From Shinisaurus crocodilurus (Eukaryota > Chordata > Lepidosauria > Squamata > Shinisauridae), in contig CM037877.1 of the NCBI GenBank assembly GCA_021292165.1, positions 161,033,871 through 161,097,870 of the forward strand: DNA of 64,000 bases, given 5' to 3'. The position numbers and the translations under genes were made by a program. Positions 18,760 through 30,485 of the stretch are shown piece by piece (the first letter of the stretch is position 1; every line of letters starts with the position of its first letter). Under the pieces are notes generated by a model, which saw only the letters and a program-made list of their open reading frames with translations, had not been told where the DNA came from and made no database searches.

Positions 18760-20945
18760 TTACAGCCTGATGCTATAAATGTTCATTTTCATAAGGTTTT
18801 TGAATCAGGAACTTTACCCATTTCTTTATATGATGTTTATATATCAGTTATTCCTAAATCTGGCAAAGACCATAACAACTGTGCAAATTATAGACCAATT
18901 TCCTTAAAATGGATTAGAATTGTATCTCTCTCTCCTCTGTCATGAGTGTTGACAAATGGAAGGAGTGGGTTACAAAACAGGGCTGTGCTTTGTCTCCTTT
19001 GATATTTGATTTGTGCCTGGAACCCTTGGCATGTGCTGTTAGGCAGAACAGAGATATTTTTGACTTTGTGCATGAGCAGGTTGAGTATAAAATGGCTTTA
19101 TTTGTAGATGATTTGTTGTTATTTATTAGTAGTTTAGAGTCTTCTATACCGAAATTAATAAGATTAATTGATACCTTTGGTACACTTTTGCGTTACATTA
19201 TTAATTGGTCAAAATCTGAATTAATGCCTAGGTAGTGTCAAGATATCCAAAGTAGTTACTAATTGGTAGTTTTGTTGGTGCCCAGAAGTGGTAAAGTATC
19301 TTGTTATATTGGTGCCTAGAGATATTTTGCAAATGATTAAACTAAATATAAGTGCATTACTAGAGGAAATATCTCTTGACTTGGAAAGATGGGCATCACT
19401 TAATTTAAGTACTTGGGGTAAGGTTAACGTACTTAAGATGAATGTCTTGCCACGGGTAATTTATGTATTACATAGTATTCCTTTATATATTCCCCAAACA
19501 TATTTTCAAAAACTTCATGCAGTTTATTGGTGTGGGGGGGGATGTCCTCCCTGTTTTTCATTGAAGAAGATGCAGCTGGATTTACTTTTAAAAATATTAG
19601 TTGTATCATAAAGCTTATTTGTTAACCCGCACTAATGATTGGAAAGCAACTTTTTCTTTTAATACTCCTCCATGGGTTGTTTTGGCATCAAACTATTTGG
19701 TACCCCTTTCTGACTAGATGGTGTTAGGATCCAGGTATATTGAAAAGGAAGGAATGGCTTCACTAACAATTTTAGCAGCAAGAGAGACTTGGAATGCAAT
19801 GGCTCCTCAGCTGTAGTTTGATCCATATTCTCATGCTAAATTAACTTTATGGGAGAATCGAGTTTTCAAAATAGAGAGATGACCTTTCATGTGGAGGAAC
19901 TGGGCTGATAATGGAATTTATACTTTAGGTCTGGATGGTGATTTTTTTTACCATTTTCAGTATTGTGGATTAGAGACCATTTACCTTCTAGTGTTAGTTG
20001 GCAGTACAAACAGCTTCAGCATTTTTTGGATTCTATATACGTACAGACAATCAGCGATGAGTGCTTCCGTGCTTCCTGCACTGCTGGAGGAATTAATTGG
20101 TTCCTTACATAGAGCTAAGCCTACAATAGTTGTTTATAAAAGTCTCTTGGAATGGAGTAAAGTAGATGTTCAGAAGGTCAGAGGTTAATGGAATGAGGAA
20201 CTGGAATGTTCTATACAGTCTAATCCAGTGTTCTCCAACCTTGGGTCCCCAGATGTTTTTGGCCTACAACTCCCAGCATGCCCCAGCCATAGCTGGCTGG
20301 GGCATGCTGGGAGTTGTAGGCCAAAAACATCTGGGGACCCAAGGTTGGAGAACACTGGTCTAATCAATGGAAGATGGTCTTAACTTCCATATGTACTATT
20401 TCTGTAGATTTAAAACTAAGACTGATTCAACGAGAAATGATGTTTCATGTATATTGGACACCACAGAGGCTCGTGAAGAAGAATCTGGCTAGCTCAGCTA
20501 GATTATGGCAATGTAATATGGACAATGCCTCATTGAGGCATATGCATGTCCTGTAGTGGCTTCTTTTGGGCCATTGCTTGTATAAATTTTATTCTTGAAA
20601 AATCTTTGATAATAGCAGATGTACACATACTTTTAAATTACATCCCTGTGGTGTGGCAATTAACAGATGGACAGCAAAAGGGGATACTGAGAGCCCTTAC
20701 AGTTGCGAAGAGACTTATACTTCAGGCTTGGAAGGAAAAACACTCACCACCTATCACTTAATGGACTGAAGATCTCACTGCTCTTGCTACATTTGAGCGT
20801 ATCTCTTACAACCGTGAAAGTCATATGGATGCTTATTTAGATCTATGGATTGCTTATATTAACATATATATTCCAAGTGGAAATGTTAAATCCTCCCGAA
20901 TTCCCCCTATTTTTGCTGCTGCTGTTGTTGTGCTGCATATAAAAA
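18760..20945 (+). pseudogene. Degenerate L1-type LINE, RT and C-terminal region
   Basis: The frame at 18942-19235 holds L1 RT motifs: QGCALSPLIFDLCLEPLA (region of motif B) and ALFVDDLLLF (the F-x-DD catalytic box), then NWSKSELMP. The next frame (19288-19611) continues with LERWASLNLSTWGKVNVLKMNVLPR, the usual L1 thumb region. Downstream pieces (20374-20760) include VLTSICTISVDLK and the WTPQRL segment of the L1 C terminus. An internal deletion near 18915-18940 joins the fingers to the palm, and stops and frameshifts occur throughout. A MITE interrupts it at 20226-20357. It has no TSD that I could see. Copy B: about 42545-44725. Confidence 0.75.
20226..20357. mobile_element. 132-bp perfect palindromic hAT MITE with 8-bp TSD
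   Basis: The 64-base arms are exact reverse complements (CAGTGTTCTCCAACCTTGGG... mirrored to ...CACTG) around a 4-base loop TAGC. An 8-bp target duplication GTCTAATC flanks it at 20218-20225 and 20358-20365. CAGTG ends and an 8-bp duplication identify the hAT superfamily. It sits inside the L1 fragment. Confidence 0.93.
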
Positions 20946-21540
20946 GATTTTTAAAAGAGATATAGATACATATTAATGCATTTTTTTAAAAAAATTAAGA
21001 ATTACAAACTGGCATTAGGGGAGAGTGTGTGGCAAATGCCACAGTGGGAGAGCAGCCGGCAGGGCACTCCAGACAGAGCACCTGCCTAGCAGTGCCCAAC
21101 TGCCCAGTAGCACTCGCCCAGTAGCACCTGTGGGGGATTGAATTTGAAGGGATCTCATATCTGGTGTAAGTGGGCTGCCCTCCTGCTTTGCAGTTATTTC
21201 TCTGTCTTGTTTGGACCATTCCACTGGCATATTTTTGTCAGCAAAACAGCTGTACAAGTGGAGTGTTCCACCAATGTATCAGGATAGCACTGCTGGTGTA
21301 GCTGTCATAGCGGTGGCATATCAGGTATTCTGACAGCATAAGAGGGCTTCAGCCAAATCTTAAAGCCCCTCAGCCAGCAGAACTTCACTATAGGATTGTG
21401 CCCCAAATCAATTAAACAACTCAGGGCTAGGATGCCTAGTGGATGACCTTTCCCTATGATACACCCAGCCAGTTCTAAGTTCTTTAGAGGAAGCCTTGTT
21501 GGCCTTCTATGAACAATGCATTGTCGCCATGTAAGATCTT
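20946..21540. other. Intergenic DNA, no gene recognised
   Basis: Low-complexity A/T at 20980-20998, otherwise unremarkable. Copy B: about 44726-45315. Confidence 0.4.
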
Positions 21541-21970
21541 GAAAGCAGGTCTTCTCAGTAGTGGCACCAACCCGCTCTGGAACACCTTCCCCCATATGGT
21601 TTGGGAGGCAGAAAATGTGGTGTGTCTTAAACACCTCCTGAAAACATATTTGTTCAGATAAGCATTCCATAGTGTGTAATTGATCATCATTTTGCTCTGT
21701 TTCACTGTCTCCTTTTATTGTTCCTTTTTATTTATTTATTTATTATATTTATACCCCGCCCTTTTCCCCACAAGGAACCCAAGGGGGCTTACATAATCCT
21801 CCTCCTCCTCCTCTCCATTTGATCCTCACAAGAGCCCTATGAGGTAGGTTAGGCTGAGAGTCAGTGACTGGCCCAAAGTCACCCAGTGAGCTTCATGGCC
21901 AAGTGGGGACTAGAACCCGGATCTCCCAAGTCCCAGTCCAACACTCTCACCACTACACCACACTCTTTGC
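21541..21970 (+). mobile_element. L2-like LINE tail plus tRNA-SINE-like repeat
   Basis: 21541-21690 has CAACCCGCTCTGGAACACC and ACCTCCTGAAAACATATTTG of the L2 C terminus. 21745-21960 is a widespread squamate repeat with TATACCCCGCCCTT, GAGGTAGGTTAGGCTGAGAG and CACCACTACACCACACTC. Boundaries between the two are uncertain. Confidence 0.5.
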
Positions 21971-22996
21971 TGAAAGTTGAAAGGTTTTGTATTATATATG
22001 TATATTTAACTGTGAGTTTAAAAAAAAATTCTGTAAGCAACTTAGAGATTTTAGTATATTTTAGTATATTTAGTATGGGTTTTGTTTTTTTTACTAGCTA
22101 CATGAATATTGCATAAAAACAAGACAGGCCAATGTTAGAATTCTATCCAATTTTGTCCAATTTATGGGGACAAAAAACACTTCCCAGATGTGGTCCTCTC
22201 TCCCAGCATATCTTGCTAAATTCACTTAAAGAGGACTTCCCACAGAGCTAAAAATCAAATATGGTAGCTAAGAAGCCTGCAGGACTGAGGTGGGGTGGGC
22301 GGGGGAGTGTGATATAGTAGATATCCATTTGCTGTCTTAAGTGACATTCTATAGAAGAAACGCATTAGTCTTTTAGGCTACAAGAGATCAGTAGAGCAGA
22401 AAAACACACCGTTTTCAGAGATAAAGATGGCAGGAGTGACTATACGTTAAAAATGGAATTCACTCAACTCTGGAGTTCTCAAACTTTTTCAAAAGATTGT
22501 CTCCATATTAATGCAATGTTGGATGCTACTCAGGATACTGTGTCATCTCTCACGTACATCTTGGCTTGCCCAGCTGTTTTTACATGAGCAACTCACTATG
22601 CTGAATCTCCAAGCTGTCAAGTTCAAAAGTAGCTTAAGAATTTGGGGGGGGGGGGGTGCAGGAAGCAGATGCTAGAGAAGGATGAAGTGGGCCAAAAATG
22701 GGCACTGGGGTGCATTTGGTATTATCTGCTTGGGTACACATTATGTACACATTGGATTATTGCTTGGGTACATGTTGTGTACACCTGGATCCAGAACTTG
22801 ACTTTTCCGACATTCAATGAATGCACATGGTTTTGGGGGAGGGGGGTTCATCGCACCCACAGCCTTTGCTCCTTACCTCTCCGTTGACATCTGAAGCTCT
22901 GACGAGAACCTACTGTGTCTGTAAATGTTGTGCATACAACTCCACATAATTAGGAACCCTATAAAAGGCAGTGATTGCCAGTACAGACCTCATGTC
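21971..22996. other. Intergenic DNA with a G-run
   Basis: Contains a 12-base G-run at about 22645-22656 (longer in copy B) and no coding feature. The ACACATTATGTACACATTGG region near 22737 is locally repetitive. Confidence 0.4.
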
Positions 22997-23287
22997 ATTC
23001 AGGGCTGGCCCTACCATTATGTAGAGTGAGGTGGCCACCTCAGGCAGCAGATGCTAAGAGACAGGGAGCAGCAGTAAGGTGTTGGAGGACAGAGCCAAGT
23101 GTGATATGGCCTGCCCTGTACCCCCTTAAGCTACCCTGCTGCTCTCAGGTGTGGTAGAAGACACATTCCAGTTGCAAGAAGTCAAAAAGATTCAACTGCC
23201 AGTCTGGTTGTCTTTGGTACATGGAATGGAGGGGAGGCACCATCTTATCCTCGACTTCAGGCAGCAAAATGTCTTAATCCAGCCCTG
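22997..23287. mobile_element. hAT-like MITE, CAGGGCTGG ends
   Basis: CAGGGCTGGCCCTACC near 22997 is mirrored by AATCCAGCCCTG ending near 23287. The interior 'GTGAGGTGGCCACCTCAGGC' is a common reptile repeat word. I see no clean target duplication. Confidence 0.5.
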
Positions 23288-23576
23288 CTTATGTGTGTAT
23301 AAATGTACATTGATATAATCTGTTCCAAACTTCAGAGGAATGTGTGAGAGGGGAGAGCAGGTGTGATCCCAGTTCCCACCCCCCCTCCACACATACATGG
23401 AATGTCTAAAGTCTTCTTCAGATGTTTGAAGTGCATGTAGCCTCTACATGCAAGGAGGAGGAATAGAGACAAGTGTGCTAGCTCTGCCTAGGGTGGCCAC
23501 TTATAAATTGCTAAAAAAGAGGGTATGAATCACCAAAAAAAGAGGATAAAAGGGGATACCTATTTGCATAATATTT

Positions 23577-23577
<1 letters not shown>

Positions 23578-23610
<33 letters not shown>
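23578..23610. repeat. (GT)n microsatellite
   Basis: About fifteen GT units. The copy B counterpart at about 47349-47376 is shorter and contains a GG interruption. Confidence 0.85.
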
Positions 23611-23919
23611 TCACATATAGGAATAATTATTATAATTTAAATAAATACAGCTCATCTCACCATAGTGTGTAAGACTGTGACCAGGTGACCTCTGTGCCTT
23701 GCTCAGTCTTCTGTCCAGGTGCTGTTGATGATCAACTTCAAAGCCCAGCTCTTCCTTCTGATGGTTCTTTATCTTTAAGTCATGCTTGGACTGGACAACC
23801 CTTCAAATAGAGGACTGTCCTCTGTAAAAGAGGACAGCTGGCCACACCGCCATTGCATTCTTGTCAACCTCCACATGTAGAGGGGGACTGCAGGAGAGTG
23901 CCTCCTGAAATGGAAACAT

Positions 23920-24520
23920 CTGGCTACGGTAAGACATGCCTTAGTTACATCTAGGTTGGATTACTGCAATGTGCTCTACATGGGGCTACCTTTGAAGAGT
24001 CTTCAGAAACTTCAGCTGATCCAATATGTGGCTGCAAAGATGTTAGTGGGCTCTTGCCCAGGGGACTGCATTACACCCATCCTCCAAGAGATGTACTAGT
24101 TCCCAAATGGGAACATAGCCCTGAATGGTTTGTGTCCAGGATATCTGAAAGACTGCCGACTCCCATACCAGCGAGCCAAGCCCTGCCTCAGATCTGATGG
24201 AGAGGAACTTCTCTGCATCCTGCCTAGACTAGGATGGAAGCACTGTTGGCTGCTCACAGTGACTGCAGTTAAGCTGTAGGAGGCGCACCTTGCCCAATGA
24301 GGCTCAGATGGCACCAATTTTAACCACCCTCTGTGTGTGCATAAATTCTTCTTTATGCCATCAGGCTTTTGTCCAGCTGGATAGATCATGTTTTTATCTG
24401 AAGTTTTTTTTTTTTAATCTGTTCTGCCTGCCCCTGCTGTTTTTGTTGATATTATTGTTATTGTTGGTTTTATAATGACATTGTGATTTTGATTGTTGTA
24501 AGAGATGCCCTGAGTAATGC
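23920..24520 (+). pseudogene. L2-like LINE ORF2 C-terminal fragment and 3' end
   Basis: The translated words 'YCNVLYMGLPLKSLQKLQLIQ', 'PILQEM' and 'CLGYLKDCRLPYQRAKPCLRSDGEELL' are those of L2-group LINE RT C termini. No continuous frame remains. It ends in an A/T-rich tail with GTTGTAAGAGATGCCCTGAG. Copy B: about 47690-48290. Confidence 0.65.
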
Positions 24521-24845
24521 ACATGCATTAGGAGGGTGAGGCAGTGCCACAGATTTCACTTCTGCTGAGCGTTATCAAGCTAAAGCTCCAGTATTTCAGG
24601 AGCCATTGGGTGCCACTTAACTATCTATACTGATTTAAACAGTATAGATTCTATCAGAAATTGCCACAGTTGGGTTCAATTTTGGTTTTGTACTAACAAG
24701 GAATAGTAAAGGAAAAATCTTTAGATCCTCTTTCCATCAACAAAACATGACATCAAATACAAGCATGTTGGCTAAAACCATTGTTCCTTAACAGTAAGAA
24801 ATGCATAAAATTACCAGATCATACTAGTTTAAAAGAAGACAGTGA

Positions 24846-25255
24846 CCTGGTTCACATGTAACGATAACCCAACGTATGGACTGGATATGGGTTGTCATTG
24901 AATTATGGGTTGTTGATGCACTGTGGGTTGTCATTACATGCAAACCCTGCACTATGGTTTAACTATGGGTTGTTAACCATGAACAACCCAGAGTTCCCAA
25001 CCCAACAACAATCCATGGGTCCCCTTCCCAGGTTGTTCATGGTTACCAACTGATAGTTAAACCATAGTGTGGGGTTTGCACATAACGACAACGCATGATT
25101 CAACAACAACCCCATGATTTGGTTTTATAGTTTTGTATGTAGTTTATAATAACTAAATAAAATTTATTTTAAAAAACAAACAGCCCCCCCCCCCATGATT
25201 CAATGGTAACCCATATTCAACCCATACTATTGGTTGTTGTTATGTGTGAAACAGG
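24846..25255. mobile_element. 410-bp palindromic MITE of the AACCCATGG family
   Basis: CCTGGTTCACATGTAACGA at the left is mirrored by the right end (CCTGTTTCACACATAACAAC on the other strand). The interior holds repeated GGGTTGTCATT / AACAACCCA words. A ~85-bp A/T-rich segment with a C-run (25115-25195) breaks the symmetry and looks like a later insert. Copy B: 48610-49016. Confidence 0.65.
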
Positions 25256-26339
25256 CATCGCTTGACATTCCTCATTACCGAAGATTTAGTTTAAAAGGGA
25301 GAGTTTGAATCTAAGTTCCATGTTTCTTACCCAGCTCTGAATAGGCTGTCCAGCTGATAGGTAGATGCACAGGCTTGTGAGTTTCTAGATGTTAAGAAGC
25401 TGATGTCCCCAAAACATCAGAGCATATTTTATATGCTTTCTGAAACATTACTTCATGGTTTCCTGTCCCATACATTTGACCGCAGTCTCAGCTCTTCAAA
25501 AATTCCAATGAGATTAAAACACAGAAAAAGAGGCTTACAGTTACCGTAACATATATCTTTAAGGCTAGACAAGATTGATTCTAAATCCTATCTTTGAGAA
25601 ACAACTCCCATCTCAAAATTTCCGACCTAATACTGAATTGTATAGACTTTCCTAAACATATATTGTGTGTGCTCAGGCTTTCTCCACATATATATTTTAG
25701 GTTTGTAGTGTTTATACCTTATACAGTATTTATTGCCCATTAATTATTGACCATTAACCAATAAGCACAATTCTAAGTACACCTTTGACCTTGAGTAATA
25801 AAGTAATAAAAGTTTTACAACCCAACACTCTTCAGATAAACATTGGCACCAAACATTAAGGTTTACAACTCTTCATTCATCAAATAAACCTTGACCTTGA
25901 GTGATTAACATCAGATCTTTAGAAATCATCCAGAACTCCTTTGCCAATTAGTCCTTAATATTAGTTACCCAGAATTCACTGTGGACCTGCTTGTGTCTTT
26001 GTGTGTCTCTTTCATACAATCACTATTCTTACTAGTGTACTTCTCCAAATTTTTACTTATGTATCATTCAGCATTTTCAGTGGATCTTCACTTAGCATTT
26101 TATAAAAAGCCATCTTTTATTGCTTTGAGAGAGGTGGCTTAGAAATTTCTCAGCCTTCCAGGCATTTCCAGTGCAGCTAAAATCAACAATTTTCTGGAAA
26201 CATAACAGTAGAAATTGAAATAAAACAATATTTGATGTGCAGTAGATGCAGTCATGCACTTTGACCAGGTAACCCAGAGTTCCAATATCCATTCAGCCAT
26301 GAAGCTCACTGGATGGTGGGACCAGGCCAGCTGGTGAGC
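25256..26339. other. Intergenic DNA, no gene recognised
   Basis: A/T-rich, with no repeat or coding feature that I can name. Copy B: about 49017-50093. Confidence 0.4.
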
Positions 26340-26459
26340 CAGTTTGCACATTGAAACAACCCATGGTTTGTTAACCATGGGTTGTTTGGGAGCGTGCAGG
26401 AGGGAAAGGGCATGCTGTCTCCCAAACACTCTCCACACCATGGTTCTGGTGCACTAAAC

Positions 26460-26597
26460 CAGGGGTGGGCAGCCAGAAAGTAACTCTCTAGCTGTTTTGG
26501 ACTTCAACTCCCAGAAACCCCTGCCAGCATGGCCAATAGTCAGGAATGCTGGGAGCTGAAGTCCAAAGCATCTGGAGATCTACTTTCTGCCCACCTG
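26460..26597. mobile_element. 138-bp hAT MITE nested in the split MITE
   Basis: CAGGGGTGGGCAGCCAGAAAG at the left mirrors CTTTCTGCCCACCTG at the right. The flanks CACTAAAC (26452-26459) and TGCTAAAC (26598-26605) match at six of eight bases, consistent with a decayed 8-bp hAT duplication. Copy B: 50214-50351. Confidence 0.75.
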
Positions 26598-26699
26598 TGC
26601 TAAACAATGAAGGGCATCCCTGGGTTGTTCTCCATGACATATGAACCTGGAACTCTGGGTTGCTGAGGAAGAAATAAGCCAGAGTTATAATCCATGGTA

Positions 26700-29653
26700 T
26701 CATAGAATCATAGAAAAGTAGAGTTGGAAGGGGCCTACAAGGCCATCGAGTCCAACCCCCTGCTCAATGCAGGAATCCAGATCAAAGCATCTCTGACAGA
26801 TGTCTGTCCAGCTGCACCTTGAATGCCTCCAGAGTGGGAGAGCCCACCACCTCCCTAGGTAGTTGATCCATTGTCTTATTGCTCTGACAGTCAGGAAATT
26901 TTTCCTGATGTTTAGGTGGAATCTAGGTTCCTGTAACTTGAGTCCATTATTCCGTGTCCTGCAAACTGGGATGATCGAGAAGAGATCCTGGCCCTCCCCT
27001 GTGTGACATCCCTTCAAATACTGGAAGAGTGCGATCATATCTCCCCTCAATCTCCTCTTCTGAAGGCTAAACATGCCCAGTTTCTTTCAGTCTCTCCTCA
27101 TAGGGCCTTGTTTCCAGTCCCTTTATCATCCTTGTTGCCCTCCTCTGAACCCTCTCCAGTTTGTCTATGTCCTTCTTAAAGTGAGGTGCCCAGAACTGGA
27201 CGCAGTACTCAAGATGAGGCCTAACCAGTGCCGAGTAAAGGGGAATTATCACTTCCCGTGATTTGGAAGCTATACTTCTATTAATACAGCCCAAAATTGC
27301 ATTTGCCTTCTTTGCAGCCACATCGCATTGCTGGCTCATATTCAGTTTGTGATCTACCACAATTCCAAGATCCTTCTCACTTGTAGTATTGTTGAGCCAA
27401 GTGTCCCCCATTCTGTAACTCTGCATTTGGTTTCCTCTCCCTAGGTGCAGCACTTGGCATTTATCCCTATTAAATTTCATTCTGTTGTTTTCAGCCCAGC
27501 ACTCCAGCCTATCGAGGTCACTTTGAATTTTGTTTCTGTCTTCCAGAGTATTAGCTGTTCCACCCAACTTTGTGTCATCTGCAAATTTGATAAGCATTCC
27601 CTGTACCTCCTGATCCAAGTCATTAATAAAAATGTTGAAGAGCACCGGGCCCAGGACCGAGCCCTGTGGTACCCCGCTTGTTACCTCTCCCCAGTTTGAG
27701 AAGGAACCATTGATAAGCACTCTTTGAGTCCGATTCTGTAGCCAATTGTGGATCCACCTGATAGTTGTTCCATCTAGCCCACTCTTAGCTAGCTTACTAA
27801 TCAGGATATCATGAGGCACTTTGTCGAAAGCTTTGCTGAAGTCCAGATATATAATGTCCACAGCATTCCCACAGTCCACAAGGGAGGTTACCCGATCAAA
27901 AAATGAGATCAGATTAGTCTGACAGGATTTGTTCTTGACAAATCCATGCTGGCTTCTAGCAATCATTGCATTGTTTTCAAGGTGCTTGCAGACTGACTTC
28001 TTTATAATCTGCTCCAAATCTTCCTGGTGATTGATGTCAGACTGACTGGCCTATAGTTCCCAGGTTCCTCCTTCTGCCCTTTTGAAGATGGGAACAACAT
28101 TTGCCCTCCTCCAGTCGTCTGGCACTTCACCTGTCCTCCATGATTTCTCAAAGATAATAGACAGTGGTTCTGAGAGTTCTTCTGCCAGTTCCTTTATTAC
28201 TCTAGGATGCAGCTCATCAGGCCCTGGAGATTTAAACTCGTTCAGAGCAATCAGGTGCTCCTTGACCATTTGCCTATCAATCTCAAGCTGCAATCCTGCC
28301 CCTTCAGTCTGCACTTCAGGTTTGCCAGGGGGGTCATAGACCCTCTTTTGGGAGAAGACCGAGCCGAAGTAGGAATTGAACACTTCTGCCTTTTCTTTGT
28401 CTTCTGTTATCAATTTGCCATCCTCATTGCGTAGTTGAACCACCAGTTCTTTCTTCTGTCTTTTACTGTGCATGTATCTGAAGAAAGCTTTTTTGTTGCT
28501 TTTAGCATTCCTCGCTAACCTTAGCTCATTCGCAGCTTTAGCCTTCCTGACACTATTCCTGCAGTTCTGTGCTACCTGCCTGTACTCTTCCCTTGTAGCC
28601 TGCCCTTCCTTCCACTTCCTATACGTGTCCTTTTTTGTTTTCAGGTTATCTTTGAGTTTATTGTGAAGCCACATTGGCTTCTTCTGTTGCCCTCTGCCTT
28701 TTTTCCTTGTGGGAATTGTTTGCAATTGTGCCTTTAAAATTTCCTTTTTTAAAAACTCCCACCCCTCCTGGGCTCCCTTTCTCATGAGAGTTGCTTGCCA
28801 TGGCATCTTACTAATCATTGTTCTGAGTTTGTTAAAATTGGCTTTCCTAAAATCCAGGTGTGTTTGGTTACACTCAGCTTTTGCTTCCGTTAGAATCAAG
28901 AACTCAAGTATAACATGGTCACTTTCCCCCAGAGTTCCTGAAACTGCCACTTTATCCACTAACTCGTCTCTGTTGGTTAGAATCAGGTCAAGGATAGCCG
29001 ATCCTCTAGTTCCTTCCTCCACTTTCTGTAGGAGGAAGTTATCAGTTATCAGCAGCACAGCTCAGGAATTTCTTGGAGGGGCCATGTTTGGCTGAATAAG
29101 TCTCCCAACAGATATCAGGGAAATTGAAGTCACCCATTACTACCACATCGTGCCTCCTTGAAACAATGGCAATTTGCTTTTCAAAAGTTCCATCCTCGTC
29201 TTCTCCTTGATTGGGTGGTTGGTAGTAGACTCCAACCGCCATGTTCGTTTTATTCTTTGCCCCCTTTATTTTAACCCAGATGCTCTCAATGGGGCTGCCA
29301 AGCTCCTCTTCCTGTATCTCTGTGCAGAGATACGTATTTTTAACATACAGTGCAACTCCACCTCCCTTTCTGTTGCTTCTGTTTCTTTTGAACAAGTTAT
29401 ACCCTTCAACTGCTGTATTCCAGTCATGGGAGTCATCCCACCAGGTTTCAGTTATCCCTATCAAGTCGTACTTGCCCTCATGTATCAAGAGTTCAAGTTT
29501 GTCTTGTTTGTTGCCCATACTCTGGGCATTAGTATAGAGACATCGAAGACTATGTGCTTTATAGTCCGACTTTTTCCCTACATTTTGTGATAGACTATCA
29601 ATGGGCACCGCTGGAGCTGTTCTCTCCATTGTGGCATAGAGGCCTTCTTCCAT
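26700..29653 (-). pseudogene. CR1 ORF2, endonuclease and reverse transcriptase
   Basis: From 29653, the APE-type endonuclease has TNAQSMGNK, GITETWW and MGDFNFPDICW. After a break near 29050 it continues with GESDHVILE (the SDH block). The RT carries FKSPGPDELHPRVIKEL, LDFSKAFDKVPHDIL (motif A), SGVPQGSVLGPVLFNIFIND (motif B) and KFADDTKLGG (motif C), then [16 protein letters not shown] and the QKRRLRGDMI tail. Frame breaks near 29050, 28070, 27075 and 26870 divide it into four open pieces. Copy B has its breaks in other places. The enzyme would nick target DNA and prime reverse transcription there. Confidence 0.85.
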
Positions 29654-29691
29654 TGGTACCCCCGAGTTTATGTCTCCCTCCCCTGTTGGAT

Positions 29692-30284
29692 TCAGTTTAA
29701 AGCCCTCCTGATTAAGTTCCTCATGCTGTGGCCAAACACATTCTTCCCAGTCCTTGTGAGGTGCAACCCATCCTTTGCCAGCAGTCCATCTTCCAGGAAG
29801 TGTAGCCCGTGGTCCCAGAATCCAAATCCCTCACGTCGGCTCCACCTTCGTAGCCAGTCATTCACTCGGGTATTTTTCTTTCCCTTTCTATGCCTCTTCC
29901 AAGTACTGGAAGGATGGATGAGAAAACTATCTGGGCCCCGAAGTTCTTGAGTTCCCTTCCCAGCTCTTCAAAGTCTGCTGTGATTTCTTTGTAACTCCGC
30001 TTGGCAGTATCATTTGTGCCCACATGGAAGAGAAGAAAGGGGTATGTGTCAGTGGGCTGTATGAGCCTCGGCAGCTGCTCTGTCACATCCTTAATCCGTG
30101 CCCCGGGGAGACAGCACACCTGGCGAGTCCATGGGTCTTCGCGACATACTTTGGCTTCGATCCCCCGCAGGAGGGAGTCTCCCACTAAGAATACTTTTCT
30201 CTTCCTCTTGCTGTAGGCCTTGGTTTGATTGCCTCCACCTTGACTGACCCTCAGCCTCTTGCTCGCTGTCACGTTGGGTGTCAC
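29692..30284 (-). pseudogene. CR1 ORF1, SGNH-type esterase
   Basis: The frame from 30284 contains KVFLVGDSLLRG (the GDS nucleophile block, residues about 31-42) and FHVGTNDTAK (the GTND block near 88-97). After a frame break near 29865 it continues as FGFWDHGLHFL and the KDGLHLT block (Asp-x-x-His dyad), ending in a TGA near 29692. This is the esterase domain of CR1/L3 ORF1 proteins, thought to act with the RNP. The N-terminal part is absent. Confidence 0.75.
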
Positions 30285-30485
30285 GTTGGGTTTGTTCTTG
30301 GTTATAACTCTGGGTAATTTCTCCCTTTACCACCCAGAGTTCTGGGTTCACACATCACAGAGAACAACCCAGGGGTGGGGTGTCCCTGGGTTGTTAGCAC
30401 ACCGGAAGCAGGCAAGCAGTTGGGAACTAGCACACTTGCGTGCGTTCCCAAATAACCCATGGTTCACAAATCATGCAATTGGGGT

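Larger units (their letters stand above)
26700..30290 (-). mobile_element. CR1 LINE, near full length, 5' truncated
   Basis: This minus-strand non-LTR retrotransposon runs from an ORF1 esterase to the characteristic CR1 3' end (TGCATTGAGCAGGGGGTTGG then TTCTATGATTCTATGAT-type octamer repeats at 26700). It contains ORF1 and ORF2 regions, with the 5' UTR and start of ORF1 missing. No target duplication is visible, as is usual for CR1. Frames are broken at several single-base positions, and the breaks differ between copies A and B. Confidence 0.9.
26340..30485. mobile_element. Palindromic MITE split by a CR1 LINE
   Basis: The left half (26340-26699) and right half (30291-30485) mirror each other. 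Landmarks: CCAGAGTTATAATCC left versus GGTTATAACTCTGG right; GTTGTTCTCCATGACATATG versus CACATCACAGAGAACAACC; CAACCCATGG words at both outer ends. The CR1 (26700-30290) lies in what was the loop. A second MITE lies in the left arm. Copy B: about 50095-54240. Confidence 0.7.
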
